This document shows, in pieces, positions 40,978 through 47,725 of a stretch of DNA of 63,314 bases. The number at the start of each line of letters is the position of its first letter. Within the stretch, counting starts at the first letter, position 1. Source of the stretch: a virus; the IMG/VR virus record IMGVR_UViG_3300037156_000068, positions 1-63,314 of that record; one strand, 5' to 3'. Made by a program: the position numbers and the translations under genes. Under the pieces are notes generated by a model. The model ran no database searches. It saw nothing but the letters and a program-made list of their open reading frames with translations, and was not told the origin of the DNA.

Positions 40978-41238
40978 CTAATCTCGTGCATTCTTTTTAT
41001 GGGCACCGGATGTCCTGGCATAGGAGCGATTAGCCGCCTTAGTTTTTAGAACCCTATTTGATGCTTTATTATTTAAAGGGTTCCCATCTTTATGGTCCAC
41101 GTCTTTGCCATCACCCTTGTGGGCTTTCCCCTCGCTGATCATCTGTCTGCGGGCGGTATTACGGGCAGTGCGACGTTGCACTTGTTCGGGTTTTGAGTTA
41201 TATTTAGCTTGGGCAGCTTGTCGGGCTTTTGTAGCCAT
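40978..41238 (-). CDS. HNH-like basic protein
   Basis: 86 residues from ATG 41238, which has GAGG upstream. The longer in-frame version lacks such a site. It is very basic, with KYNSKPEQVQRRTARNTARR and DVDHKDGNPLNNKASN, then TKAANRSYAR. This D-x-DH...NN...N arrangement is a compact HNH-like motif common in phages, without the zinc Cys. Possibly a homing-type nuclease or a DNA-binding regulator. Confidence 0.65.
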   Translation of the reverse strand: MATKARQAAQAKYNSKPEQVQRRTARNTARRQMISEGKAHKGDGKDVDHKDGNPLNNKASNRVLKTKAANRSYARTSGAHKKNARD

Positions 41239-41290
41239 TAAATGGACCTCAAGGATTGAAAGGGGAGACAAATAAAAAGATTAGATATTT

Positions 41291-41345
41291 GATTTAATTA
41301 TTTATTTTATATAAATCGATTGTTTTTTATCATATTAATTAAATC
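41291..41345. repeat. AT-rich inverted repeat, possible origin element
   Basis: Arms GATTTAATTA (41291-41300) and TAATTAAATC (41336-41345) are exact complements, with 35 bases of A/T-dominated sequence between. It could melt easily or bind a protein dimer. Confidence 0.45.
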
Positions 41346-41520
41346 TTCTTATCTTTTGTCTTAATCTCTTACATATGGATGCTACATACTCCGTAAGAGA
41401 AGTCTGTCTTAACCATGAGGACTGATAAACTATCTAACGAGAAGGATTATAAGTAAGACTTAAATAACTAAACAAACTTAATTGAACAGCGAGATGTACC
41501 ATTAAGCAGCTTCTATCTCT

Positions 41521-41549
41521 ATTATAACATTTTGAAAGAGTGATGTCAA
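41521..41549 (-). promoter_or_regulatory. Consensus sigma70 promoter, minus strand
   Basis: TTGACA (41549-41544), 17-base spacer, TATAAT (41526-41521) on the minus strand, matching consensus at all 12 box positions. It drives the HNH-like gene at 40978 and possibly the late block, with a leader of about 275 bases that contains the AT-rich repeat. Confidence 0.88.
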
Positions 41550-41570
41550 GAGAATTAGAACATCTAAGGG

Positions 41571-41598
41571 ATTATCCCGCGATTAAAATGCTTGTCAA
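41571..41598 (-). promoter_or_regulatory. Second tandem minus-strand promoter
   Basis: TTGACA (41598-41593), 16-base spacer, GATAAT (41576-41571). It lies 50 bases upstream of the consensus promoter and points the same way. It also lies in a GGGATTATCCC palindrome, which may be an operator. Confidence 0.65.
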
Positions 41599-41790
41599 GG
41601 GGAAATGTGCGTGGGACATACGAAATATTAGGCATATTTGTATTATTTTTATGTAACGACTGTGATCACTCGATATCGTCTTCGAGGCGGTAGGCGCTGG
41701 GCCCCTGCCCCCCGGTTGACATGGCAATGTTAAGTCTCACAAGGGGGTTTCAGGCTGCAAGCGCGAGAGAAGGGCAAGGAGGGCACAAGA

Positions 41791-41847
41791 ATGTTTCTGA
41801 GCCATGAGTACCAGCAATGTGCTCAATCGGCCTGTAGCACGCTCTAA
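41791..41847 (+). CDS. Possible 18-residue leader peptide
   Basis: ATG 41791 follows AAGGAGG at ideal spacing, the strongest ribosome binding site nearby, but the frame closes after 18 codons. It overlaps the start of the 52-residue gene at 41804 in another frame, so it may act as a translational leader. Speculative. Confidence 0.3.
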   Translation: MFLSHEYQQCAQSACSTL

Positions 41848-41962
41848 TGCGCCGTATGAGGCATTTCAGCTAGTGAGCCTAGGCGATGGCCATGGTGGAG
41901 TAGATCACAGAGTTGTGATCGAAGATGGTACACAAACAGGACCAATAGCGTTGACACAGTGA
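41804..41962 (+). CDS. Hypothetical protein (52 aa)
   Basis: First gene of the right-hand plus-strand block. Mixed sequence (NRPVARSNAPYEAFQLVSLG, GVDHRVVIEDG) without a membrane segment. The AAGGAGG site lies 21 bases upstream, closer to the alternative ATG at 41791. No family recognised. Confidence 0.45.
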   Translation: MSTSNVLNRPVARSNAPYEAFQLVSLGDGHGGVDHRVVIEDGTQTGPIALTQ

Positions 41963-42088
41963 GAGAATAGGCTTAAGTGCGAGAAGCACTTCAAGTGAAG
42001 CGCAGCTAGGTCTTTGAAATCGTTAATCAATCCAAGGTTAGCCCGCGAGGGGGTGCAGTAGTGTGCCCAATTAGCGGAGGCTAGAGCC

Positions 42089-42316
42089 ATGTCGAAGAAG
42101 TATTACACCCTACTCAGCAAGAGTAGTGAGACTTACCATAACAATGACTGGATCATTGAGTATGGGTCCTATGACAAGGAAGACTGTGTGTCAGAGATGG
42201 CAGACGGTAAAGACGCAGCGGAACGTGAGCAGATCCGCATGAAATTCAAGATAATTACTACAGATGATACGCAAGATGCAATCAACCGGGCAGTCATGCA
42301 GTTGAACGGCGAGTAA
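42089..42316 (+). CDS. Hypothetical protein (75 aa)
   Basis: ATG 42089 with GGAGG nine bases upstream. Starts KKYYTLLSKSSETYHNNDWI, with an acidic middle (DKEDCVSEMADGKDAAERE). This size and style is typical of phage anti-host or regulatory early proteins. No known family. Confidence 0.65.
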   Translation: MSKKYYTLLSKSSETYHNNDWIIEYGSYDKEDCVSEMADGKDAAEREQIRMKFKIITTDDTQDAINRAVMQLNGE

Positions 42317-42407
42317 AACAGTCCTTACAGGGGCCTTAAACAATAATTAATTATCGTGAAACAATAACACTCTTTCACCCCTTCCCGCGCTAACCTTGGC
42401 GAAGCAA

Positions 42408-42439
42408 GCACATACAGTCAGCGTTTACTCTGTATGTGC
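42408..42439 (+). promoter_or_regulatory. Perfect 10-bp hairpin in the leader of a membrane peptide
   Basis: GCACATACAG/CTGTATGTGC with a 12-base loop, ending 20 bases before ATG 42459. No T-run follows. It could control translation of the peptide or mark an RNase III processing site. Confidence 0.5.
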
Positions 42440-42458
42440 AATAGAAGGGAATAAAACT

Positions 42459-42548
42459 ATGAAAGAGTACCTATTAGCCTTGAGGGATGGCGTCGCTATC
42501 CTTCTCTTTGTCTCCGTCGTCTGTATCCTCGCTGGCCTAGTGTGGTAA
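42459..42548 (+). CDS. Membrane microprotein (29 aa)
   Basis: ATG 42459 with AAGGGA upstream. A charged start (KEYLLALRDG) leads to one hydrophobic helix (VAILLFVSVVCILAGLVW). Probably an inner-membrane peptide. Function unknown. Confidence 0.5.
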   Translation: MKEYLLALRDGVAILLFVSVVCILAGLVW

Positions 42549-42551
42549 GTG

Positions 42552-42740
42552 ATGAGAAAAGTATTCATCAAATACGATAGTAAACAGACAATCGAAGGTC
42601 AAAATGCTTATAGTAGGGGCCTAGATATGTCTTCAAACCCCTATGACCCCTTAAAACAACCTGCTTTCTACAGTAGGTGGCGAACAGGTTACCTTGAATA
42701 CAGGACAATAGTCCGTAATGCGGGGTCCGTATTCAAATGA
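42552..42740 (+). CDS. Ribosome modulation factor (RMF/CrpP)-like protein
   Basis: 62 residues. EGQNAYSRGLDMSSNPYDP, then FYSRWRTGYLEY, follows the RMF-family pattern: G-x-x-A-x-x-x-G ... (C/N)PY ... W-x-x-G(W/Y). Host RMF pairs ribosomes into inactive dimers; phage and plasmid relatives are of unknown role. It may alter host translation. The start could be GTG 42549 or ATG 42552. Confidence 0.6.
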   Translation: MRKVFIKYDSKQTIEGQNAYSRGLDMSSNPYDPLKQPAFYSRWRTGYLEYRTIVRNAGSVFK

Positions 42741-42937
42741 ATATAATCTTACTCTCTCACTCTGAAAGAATAGTCACACAATCGCACCGCGATGACCTAG
42801 CGTTTAGACGCGGTTGGACAGTATTTGAGCATAGGCGTTACCAGTGTTGCCCGGGGCATTTCTTAAGCTTCCCTGGCGATCCGGTGTATCGTTACATACC
42901 TCAATTGGACGTATGGTCCGAATTACTGAAAGGATAA
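42737..42937 (+). CDS. Hypothetical protein (66 aa)
   Basis: ATG in a 4-bp ATGA overlap with the RMF-like gene. Contains RDDLAFRRGWTVFEHRRYQC and CPGHFLSF. The G-W-T pattern with a C-C pair may be a degenerate RMF-like or small zinc protein. Function unknown. Confidence 0.5.
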   Translation: MNIILLSHSERIVTQSHRDDLAFRRGWTVFEHRRYQCCPGHFLSFPGDPVYRYIPQLDVWSELLKG

Positions 42938-42941
42938 GTAA

Positions 42942-43088
42942 ATGTTACTTCCGATTAAGGTCGGTCACAGATATATCAAGCTAACAGAGAGGATCGGAGA
43001 TCAGTCTTACTACAGACCTGCTAAACAAATGGTTGAAGAGGCGATGCGTATATGGGCATTTACTGAAGATCGTAGATGCACGGGCTAA
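42942..43088 (+). CDS. Hypothetical protein (48 aa)
   Basis: ATG 42942 with AAGGA eight bases upstream. Basic N-terminus (LPIKVGHRYIKLTERIGDQ) and a helix (KQMVEEAMRIWAF). Last gene before the terminator at 43118. Confidence 0.5.
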   Translation: MLLPIKVGHRYIKLTERIGDQSYYRPAKQMVEEAMRIWAFTEDRRCTG

Positions 43089-43117
43089 CCATTGCTTAGC
43101 GGTAGCTAGGCTTTAAC

Positions 43118-43158
43118 ATGGGCCATGAGGTGTAACAACCTTGTGGCCCATTTTCTTT
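43118..43158 (+). terminator. Rho-independent terminator
   Basis: Outer stem ATGGGCCA/TGGCCCAT and inner stem AGGT/ACCT separated by a symmetric TG/TG loop, followed by TTTTCTTT. It closes the small gene cluster 41804-43088. Confidence 0.85.
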
Positions 43159-43505
43159 GCTTGGGATAAGAACAAAAGATGAACGATATCAAACAATTGA
43201 TTGCTTTGCGTGAGCAAGGCTATTGACATTTGTCTAAACCCATTTCACGCGCCCGCCCGATTTCCATAAACCGCGTGTGACAGTTTCGATCACGCTTTCG
43301 TGATAACAGGGGCATTGCAACCTAAGGCGCATGGGCGCATTAATGTGATGTGGTGAAACCCTCGATTGGACTTCTCTCTAGCTCCAGGGCGCGAGAGGGG
43401 ACCATATACCGGGAACGGTCGAACCTGCCCTGCAAGGGGATTGGAACGTTTGTTCTACGGGCTAGGGTTTTGTTCCCCTTGTGTTCTATAGCGGAGCTAT
43501 GTCCT
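43159..43505 (+). other. Non-coding stretch with a truncated gene stub
   Basis: A 15-codon frame at 43179-43226 (MNDIKQLIALREQGY, then stop) looks like the beginning of a helix-turn-helix protein cut short, just where base composition becomes more GC-rich. A hairpin ATCACG/CGTGAT with a CTTT loop follows at 43289-43304. TTGACA occurs at 43223 without a -10 box. Otherwise I see nothing. Confidence 0.4.
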
Positions 43506-43877
43506 ATGTCCGTGACAATCGTCTATAAGACGGCAATGCGTTCACCTAAGCCTATGACTGAGGAAAGCGCCAAGGCTAAGCAATTGGCCAAAGGCAAGCG
43601 CCCCGGCAAACATGAACGCATGGCCCTTCGTGCTGAGCAACAAGCGCGCAAGGCTACCGTCTCAAGGAACCTTTCCAATCCTGCCAATGCGCCAACGTTT
43701 GCGCGCACTGATCGTGACGGGCCGCTTGTGCATATTGTTTCGGCTGGCAAATCTAGCGCCAACCGTGACACCCTGCTAGGTGGCTCGCACACAACGGGGT
43801 TTCACTCTTCGTCTATCCGTGGCCACAAGGCCGGGGAGCGTTCCGTTTCTCAACTATTTGCGCGGGACGGATTTTAG
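43506..43877 (+). CDS. Basic, probably disordered hypothetical protein (123 aa)
   Basis: Taken from ATG 43506 (MSVTIVYKTAMR), which has GGAG upstream. A longer frame exists but has no ribosome binding site. The protein is Lys/Arg/Ala-rich early (AKAKQLAKGKRPGKHERMAL) and Ser/His/Gly-rich later (LLGGSHTTGFHSSSIRGH). It could bind nucleic acid. No family recognised. Codon use is more GC-rich than in the flanking block. Confidence 0.5.
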   Translation: MSVTIVYKTAMRSPKPMTEESAKAKQLAKGKRPGKHERMALRAEQQARKATVSRNLSNPANAPTFARTDRDGPLVHIVSAGKSSANRDTLLGGSHTTGFHSSSIRGHKAGERSVSQLFARDGF

Positions 43878-43880
43878 GGA

Positions 43881-43909
43881 TTGACTTACGTTTTGTCAGT
43901 CCTTATCTA
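43881..43909 (+). promoter_or_regulatory. Candidate promoter before the non-coding region
   Basis: TTGACT (43881-43886), a 17-base spacer and TATCTA (43904-43909). The -35 box is good and the -10 box poor. It would transcribe the 590-bp gene-free region and the gene at 44468. Confidence 0.4.
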
Positions 43910-44361
43910 GGGGTTTGTTAAAGTTAGTCATGCCTTTCAGCCTTTGGGTTGTCGCGGTATGCCGCTAAGGGGTCCGGCGATTGTGGCCTAGGTGGTTAAG
44001 CGTGCGCTAGTACTCTCGCCGTCCTGAGCCTATGCGAAAGCATGGGGATGGGCATAGGGGTTGCAAAGCAAGCGTGATGACGTAAATCCGTACTTGGCGC
44101 GCGAACGTTCGCTAGGTCATTTGGGATAATCCCGCAGATAGGTCTAGGGCATAACTGTGCCTTTTACCTAGCGTCTTTAAGGCGCATTCGCTGGGGATAT
44201 CACTCGCTGCAATGTGAAGAAACGGAAAAGCAATCCGCCTATCACTTATGCCTTTGCAGCGATATTCATTTATGCCACGGCTTTGCAGCAACAAATCGCA
44301 TCGGGGGATGCATTATGGTTTGTTGCGCGTTAGGTTAATCGCCTAGCGTTAAGGGGTTGCG

Positions 44362-44382
44362 TCAATCAATCAATCAATCAAT
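44362..44382. repeat. TCAA microsatellite, five units
   Basis: Five perfect TCAA units plus one base. In phage genomes such a short tandem run is likely to vary by slippage. It lies about 85 bases upstream of the gene at 44468. Confidence 0.85.
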
Positions 44383-44467
44383 ACGTGTCCCTTTAACCTT
44401 AGGCGATTATGTCTAAGGCCTTTTGCATTTGTGCAATAAGGTTTCAATTCAATAAAGGGATATGGTT

Positions 44468-45274
44468 ATGTCTGTTAAATCGACTTTGCTCGCCCGCAAT
44501 GAACAGGGTGTGCTTACCGCTCTGCTTCCCGCCGCCGCCATCATGGCGAACATTCTTGCCATCGGCAGGCGCACGGATGGCCTGGACGAGGCTGTTCACA
44601 AGGCTGCAATCCAGTGTGCCTTGCACGCCATGGAACACGGCGATTCCATGCTTGCGGATCGTCTCGTGAAAACCTTGGGCGGCAAGAACACCCAGAAGGC
44701 AATCGACGCGGCTCACAAGGCGGGCCACGAAGGCTACAAGCTTGGGCGCATGACTGGCTACAACGTCCAAGGCCTCGTCATGTGGTTCGCCCGCTACACG
44801 CCTATCATGTGGAACGGTGACGGCAAGGTTGGCCTGCTTAAGGCGGGAATGAAGCTGTATGACCAGCTTTTGGCCCGTAACGGTGGCGCAACCTGGAACA
44901 TGGAACACGCTGAGGCTAATCCGTTTTGGACCCTGCCCGAAGTGCGCCGTGAAATGGAGCGTCAACCGTTTACGCTCGAAACGGTCAATACCATTGTCAT
45001 CAATCTGCGCGACCGCTTCAACAAATCGGTCGAAGCGGGGACGTTCAAGGGTGATAAGGACGCCGCGCTCGCCTATATCAGCCGTCTGTCTGACGTGGAA
45101 ATGCCCGAAGAGGACGACAGCAAGATGATCCTTCCGACGGCCCCGAATATCAAGGGGACCACCTACAAGGGGCAGGACCCGGCGGCCCATGAACAAGCTG
45201 TCGCTGAGGCGCATGGCGCGGACGTGGTGGCCGATGACGTGGCCGTCGCCCCCTTGGAACAAGCTGTAGCTTAG
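44468..45274 (+). CDS. Unknown 268-residue protein
   Basis: ATG 44468 is favoured over ATG 44462 because AAAGGGAT lies eight bases upstream of it. The body is helical with QCALHAMEHGDSMLADRLVK, a KAIDAAHKAGHEGYKLGRMTG segment in two parts and WNMEHAEANPFWTLPEVRRE. The C-terminal 60 residues are low-complexity Ala/Val/Asp/Glu. Codon use is clearly GC-rich at third positions. Its size and strong ribosome binding site suggest an abundant early protein. No family recognised. Confidence 0.6.
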   Translation: MSVKSTLLARNEQGVLTALLPAAAIMANILAIGRRTDGLDEAVHKAAIQCALHAMEHGDSMLADRLVKTLGGKNTQKAIDAAHKAGHEGYKLGRMTGYNVQGLVMWFARYTPIMWNGDGKVGLLKAGMKLYDQLLARNGGATWNMEHAEANPFWTLPEVRREMERQPFTLETVNTIVINLRDRFNKSVEAGTFKGDKDAALAYISRLSDVEMPEEDDSKMILPTAPNIKGTTYKGQDPAAHEQAVAEAHGADVVADDVAVAPLEQAVA

Positions 45275-45652
45275 GGCTAACACCCCTCTTGTGCCCCCGC
45301 AAAAGCTCTACTACAGGGCTTGCGTGTTAGCCTATAGGCGTGCGCCTCCTGTTTGGTTTGTGTCTCATACTCACGGTATGGGATATGGGCCGGGCAGGGG
45401 GCGCACTGCTATGCGCTCAACATGTGATCTATCACGGTTTGTGTGTCAGAGTTGGCTTGTGGGTTGTCCAATGTGTCCCCTATACGCGGGAAACAACCCT
45501 CTAATGTGAAGGACGGACGCCCATTTGTTAACGTGGTTCACGCGGGGCGGATAAAGAGCAGTGAGCGGACCTTGTGGCATGTCGGTAAGGGCCGAAGGCC
45601 CGCGCGTCTTTGACGCTTAAACTGTCACACCCACAAACCGGAGCGGATTAAG
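45275..45652 (+). other. Gene-poor stretch
   Basis: A GTG frame from 45291 to 45509 and one at 45506-45613 exist, but neither has a clear ribosome binding site and both look random. A GGGCC-GAA-GGCCC hairpin lies at 45589-45601. I see no other element. Confidence 0.35.
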
Positions 45653-45718
45653 ATGATATTGATTATCCTGCCCTTCGTCTTCGGCTGGGTCATGATGGGC
45701 GTTTGGGAAAAGTACTAA
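45653..45718 (+). CDS. Membrane microprotein (21 aa)
   Basis: ATG 45653 with GGAG at good spacing. Almost all of it is one short hydrophobic helix (ILIILPFVFGWVMMGVW) ending EKY. One of several such peptides in this block. Confidence 0.4.
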   Translation: MILIILPFVFGWVMMGVWEKY

Positions 45719-45798
45719 CGGTATGAAAGCCTCGCGCTTAGAGGCGGGGCGAAGCACAATCTATCACGCTTTGCACGACGGTATGGGGGCCTAGTCTC

Positions 45799-46038
45799 AT
45801 GGGACGCATAGTCAAAAACCTAGCCTATCCGGGCGTCTATGACGTGTTCAACAAGCTTGGACATAAACTAGGCCACGTTGAACGCTTCACGGGGTCCGTA
45901 GGCTGGATATTTATGCAGTCCGCGGGCGTGGGCAAGCATTTCATCCGACAGAACCTGATAGCCGTCGCGGTGGCCCTTGAGCTTAGGCATGGGGAGCACT
46001 TTTCCGTACCGCGTATCACAATCCCGCCGGGAGGCTAA
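45799..46038 (+). CDS. Hypothetical protein (79 aa)
   Basis: ATG 45799 with GGGGG nine bases upstream. Contains YDVFNKLGHKLGHVERFTGS and a weakly hydrophobic VGWIFMQSAGVG. Likely real because it is followed at once by a well-spaced downstream gene. Function unknown. Confidence 0.5.
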   Translation: MGRIVKNLAYPGVYDVFNKLGHKLGHVERFTGSVGWIFMQSAGVGKHFIRQNLIAVAVALELRHGEHFSVPRITIPPGG

Positions 46039-46042
46039 GACT

Positions 46043-46210
46043 ATGTTTGGAACAATCTTATTTTTCGTTTGTCTCCTGTCCTTTATCTGGATCGGGACAA
46101 AGATTTTAGTCTGGCTTATAGGCATGAACGATAGGCAGCTAAGGCGCACCGGATGGCTCTTTGCCGCTGGTGTTCTGGTGTGCCTAGTCCTTGTTATTAG
46201 ATACGCCTAG
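46043..46210 (+). CDS. Two-span membrane protein (55 aa)
   Basis: ATG 46043 with GGAGG at ideal spacing. Helices FGTILFFVCLLSFIWIGTKI and GWLFAAGVLVCLVLVIRYA flank a charged loop (NDRQLRRT). This is the topology of a small holin or inner-membrane modulator. No family recognised. Confidence 0.6.
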   Translation: MFGTILFFVCLLSFIWIGTKILVWLIGMNDRQLRRTGWLFAAGVLVCLVLVIRYA

Positions 46211-46222
46211 GGGTCACACGCC

Positions 46223-46402
46223 ATGCGGTACGAAGTCTATATTGGAAATAGATGTGTCTTTAAGTCCACGGAAAGTGGGATGGCCACAAGGTTCTTCGAG
46301 GGTATGTGGGGCTATCGCGGCAATAAGGTCTCCTTATACTACCGCGAGAATCAAGAAACCCTGAACCTTATCTCAGTCCTCATACCACTAGAGGGGGATT
46401 AA
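46223..46402 (+). CDS. Hypothetical protein (59 aa)
   Basis: ATG 46223, 12 bases after the preceding gene. Beta-type sequence (RYEVYIGNRCVFKSTESG, YRGNKVSLYYRENQETLNL), no membrane span. No family recognised. Confidence 0.5.
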   Translation: MRYEVYIGNRCVFKSTESGMATRFFEGMWGYRGNKVSLYYRENQETLNLISVLIPLEGD

Positions 46403-46405
46403 GAC

Positions 46406-46471
46406 ATGGCATGGGCCGTTGCAATCCTTATCTTTTATATCTTAGGTCTGATATCATTTAAATATGCCTAA
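46406..46471 (+). CDS. Membrane microprotein (21 aa)
   Basis: ATG 46406 with a GAGGGGG site. One hydrophobic helix (AWAVAILIFYILGLISF), basic end. Resembles the peptide at 45653 in size and form. Confidence 0.42.
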   Translation: MAWAVAILIFYILGLISFKYA

Positions 46472-46764
46472 TTGTGTGTGCATCGGTAAGTCACTGCACT
46501 ACTCCAACGCATACTCACTTGGGCATCACTGATAAAGGTGTTTCCAGGCTTATCCACGAAGATGACCAGCTAGGGCGTGGATACGAATTAATGCTGGCGG
46601 TATCCTAGGACATGGGCGCTTTGCCATGTAAAAAGGTGGCCGCTTCGCACGCTTCAAAAGTGTGAAGCTATAGGAGATGGGCATCTCTGTAAAAGGCCTA
46701 TTCCCTTGAACTAACTGTATACACCACGCGTTCAATTTTAACAGGTCGAGGAGGCCTAAGCTAA
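46472..46764 (+). other. Structured leader or small RNA region
   Basis: No gene seen. A 9-bp hairpin GCTTCGCAC/GTGTGAAGC at 46642-46668 is followed by GAGAT-GGGC-ATCTC at 46674-46687, then a stretch before a GAGGAGG ribosome binding site. This could be a small RNA or a leader controlling the gene at 46765. Confidence 0.4.
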
Positions 46765-47016
46765 ATGATTTGCTGGAATATTAAGGACCGTAAATCGGGA
46801 CAATCTATCATAGTCCCCGGCCCCACCACGCCGGGCGAGGCGGACACCCTACGCACCATACTCAAGAACTGTGCGGCAATGGGCAATATCCGTCACGGCG
46901 ATGGTGTGCATAAACATCCGTCTGTCAAAGCCATGCCCCCATTGATGGCCCCGGCCTTAGAGCCGAAGGCTCGCGGGACGACAGTCCCTTTAGGCGAAGT
47001 GGTGATCTATGTCTAG
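46765..47016 (+). CDS. Hypothetical protein (83 aa)
   Basis: ATG 46765 with GAGGAGG about ten bases upstream. Beta-type start (ICWNIKDRKSGQSIIVPGP), helix EADTLRTILKNCAAMG, then a Pro/Ala linker. Function unknown. Overlaps the next gene by 8 bp. Confidence 0.55.
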   Translation: MICWNIKDRKSGQSIIVPGPTTPGEADTLRTILKNCAAMGNIRHGDGVHKHPSVKAMPPLMAPALEPKARGTTVPLGEVVIYV

Positions 47017-47305
47017 CGATATCGGCCCTGGTGACTATGTGAAATACATCGGAACCAAGTCCACAGTGTTCCGATGTGACGGTGTTTATCTCGTTAGTCG
47101 AATTGGCCCGACCCTTCCGTGTAGGCGTTGCGGCGGAAATCACGCCGGGCTCGGTATTCTCGGCAAGAGATCGAAGCACAGAACGGGTTGTTTCGCTCTG
47201 TGCAACTTCCGCCCGTTCAAAGGCCCTGAAATCGAGTCCAAGCTTTTCCGGGCTGCACCTAAACGAGTTCAAAAATACAAGGAACCAAAACATGCCCACA
47301 CGTAA
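47009..47305 (+). CDS. Zinc-ribbon-like hypothetical protein (98 aa)
   Basis: Starts IGPGDYVKYIGTKSTVFRC, then TLPCRRCGGNH and TGCFALCNFRPFKG. The two Cys pairs and the short beta strands before them match a widespread family of small phage proteins with a KOW- or SH3-like front and a ribbon. Function unknown. Confidence 0.55.
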   Translation: MSSDIGPGDYVKYIGTKSTVFRCDGVYLVSRIGPTLPCRRCGGNHAGLGILGKRSKHRTGCFALCNFRPFKGPEIESKLFRAAPKRVQKYKEPKHAHT

Positions 47306-47420
47306 GAACTTCCCTGGCCGCAAGGACGTGCCCACGGATGAACCACTCATGAATGGTGATCGGCCCGTTTTCATGTCTAATAAGAAATCATCGTGGAGTT
47401 CAAATGATCGCCCAAGTTGA
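47292..47420 (+). CDS. Small basic protein (42 aa)
   Basis: ATG 47292 with AAGGA nine bases upstream. Basic start (PTRKNFPGRKDVPTDEPLMN), Ser/Lys-rich end. Overlaps both neighbours in other frames. Confidence 0.45.
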   Translation: MPTRKNFPGRKDVPTDEPLMNGDRPVFMSNKKSSWSSNDRPS

Positions 47421-47634
47421 CCGGCGTCACATCAAATATCAACCACCCTTTCATGTTGAGAGTTTTAAATCTGGTGCTGTTATAGGGGCAGACAGCTCTG
47501 GCCATAACTGCGTCAGGTTCACAGATTGGCCTCCGGGCGCAGTCATGTGCGATAGTGTGGAAATAATGCAAAAGGCTTGCGACGCATTAAACTTACAACC
47601 GATCTCAGATTTCATGGAGGCGGAGGTAATATGA
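47404..47634 (+). CDS. Hypothetical protein (76 aa)
   Basis: ATG 47404 with GTGGAG seven bases upstream. Soluble alpha/beta-looking sequence (FKSGAVIGADSSGHNCVRFT, GAVMCDSVEIMQKACDALNL). No family recognised. Ends in an overlap with the next ATG. Confidence 0.5.
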   Translation: MIAQVDRRHIKYQPPFHVESFKSGAVIGADSSGHNCVRFTDWPPGAVMCDSVEIMQKACDALNLQPISDFMEAEVI

Positions 47635-47723
47635 CCTCTGAAACCATTGATAAGATGGGGGCATATGTTTTGTGTTCTCTTGTGTTTGTAATCGGCCTGA
47701 TTGCAATTGTGCAGTCTTGGTAA
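47631..47723 (+). CDS. Membrane microprotein (30 aa)
   Basis: ATG 47631 with GGAGG at good spacing, overlapping the previous stop (ATGA). One helix AYVLCSLVFVIGLIAIVQSW. Precedes the lipoprotein gene. Confidence 0.45.
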   Translation: MTSETIDKMGAYVLCSLVFVIGLIAIVQSW

Positions 47724-47725
47724 AA

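Larger units (their letters stand above)
41239..41803. other. Divergent control region, mostly non-coding
   Basis: This stretch separates the minus-strand late block from the plus-strand accessory block. The left part (41270-41360) is extremely AT-rich and holds an inverted repeat. The middle holds two minus-strand promoters. The right part (41600-41800) is GC-richer, with no convincing gene and no clear plus-strand promoter. It is the best candidate in the window for an origin or main switch, but no known origin motif is seen. Confidence 0.6.
43878..44467 (+). other. 590-bp region without a convincing gene
   Basis: No frame with a good start and ribosome binding site is seen on either strand. 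It contains several short hairpins, for example ATGC-GAAA-GCAT inside a larger CCTATGC/GCATAGG near 44030-44065, GGGATAATCCC near 44122, and a TCAA tandem repeat at 44362. It could be a non-coding RNA or a long leader for the gene at 44468. Confidence 0.4.

Noticed and set aside
41951-41980. TTGACA at 41951 as a plus-strand promoter
   Set aside because: No acceptable -10 box at 16-18 bases (TAAGTG at best).
43223-43255. TTGACA at 43223 as a promoter
   Set aside because: The sequence at the -10 position is CACGCG. No match.
44444-45283. 279-codon open frame on the minus strand opposite the gene at 44468
   Set aside because: It mirrors a GC-rich gene with good start and ribosome binding site on the plus strand, and its protein is low-quality Arg/His/Val-rich sequence. 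It is a codon-bias shadow.
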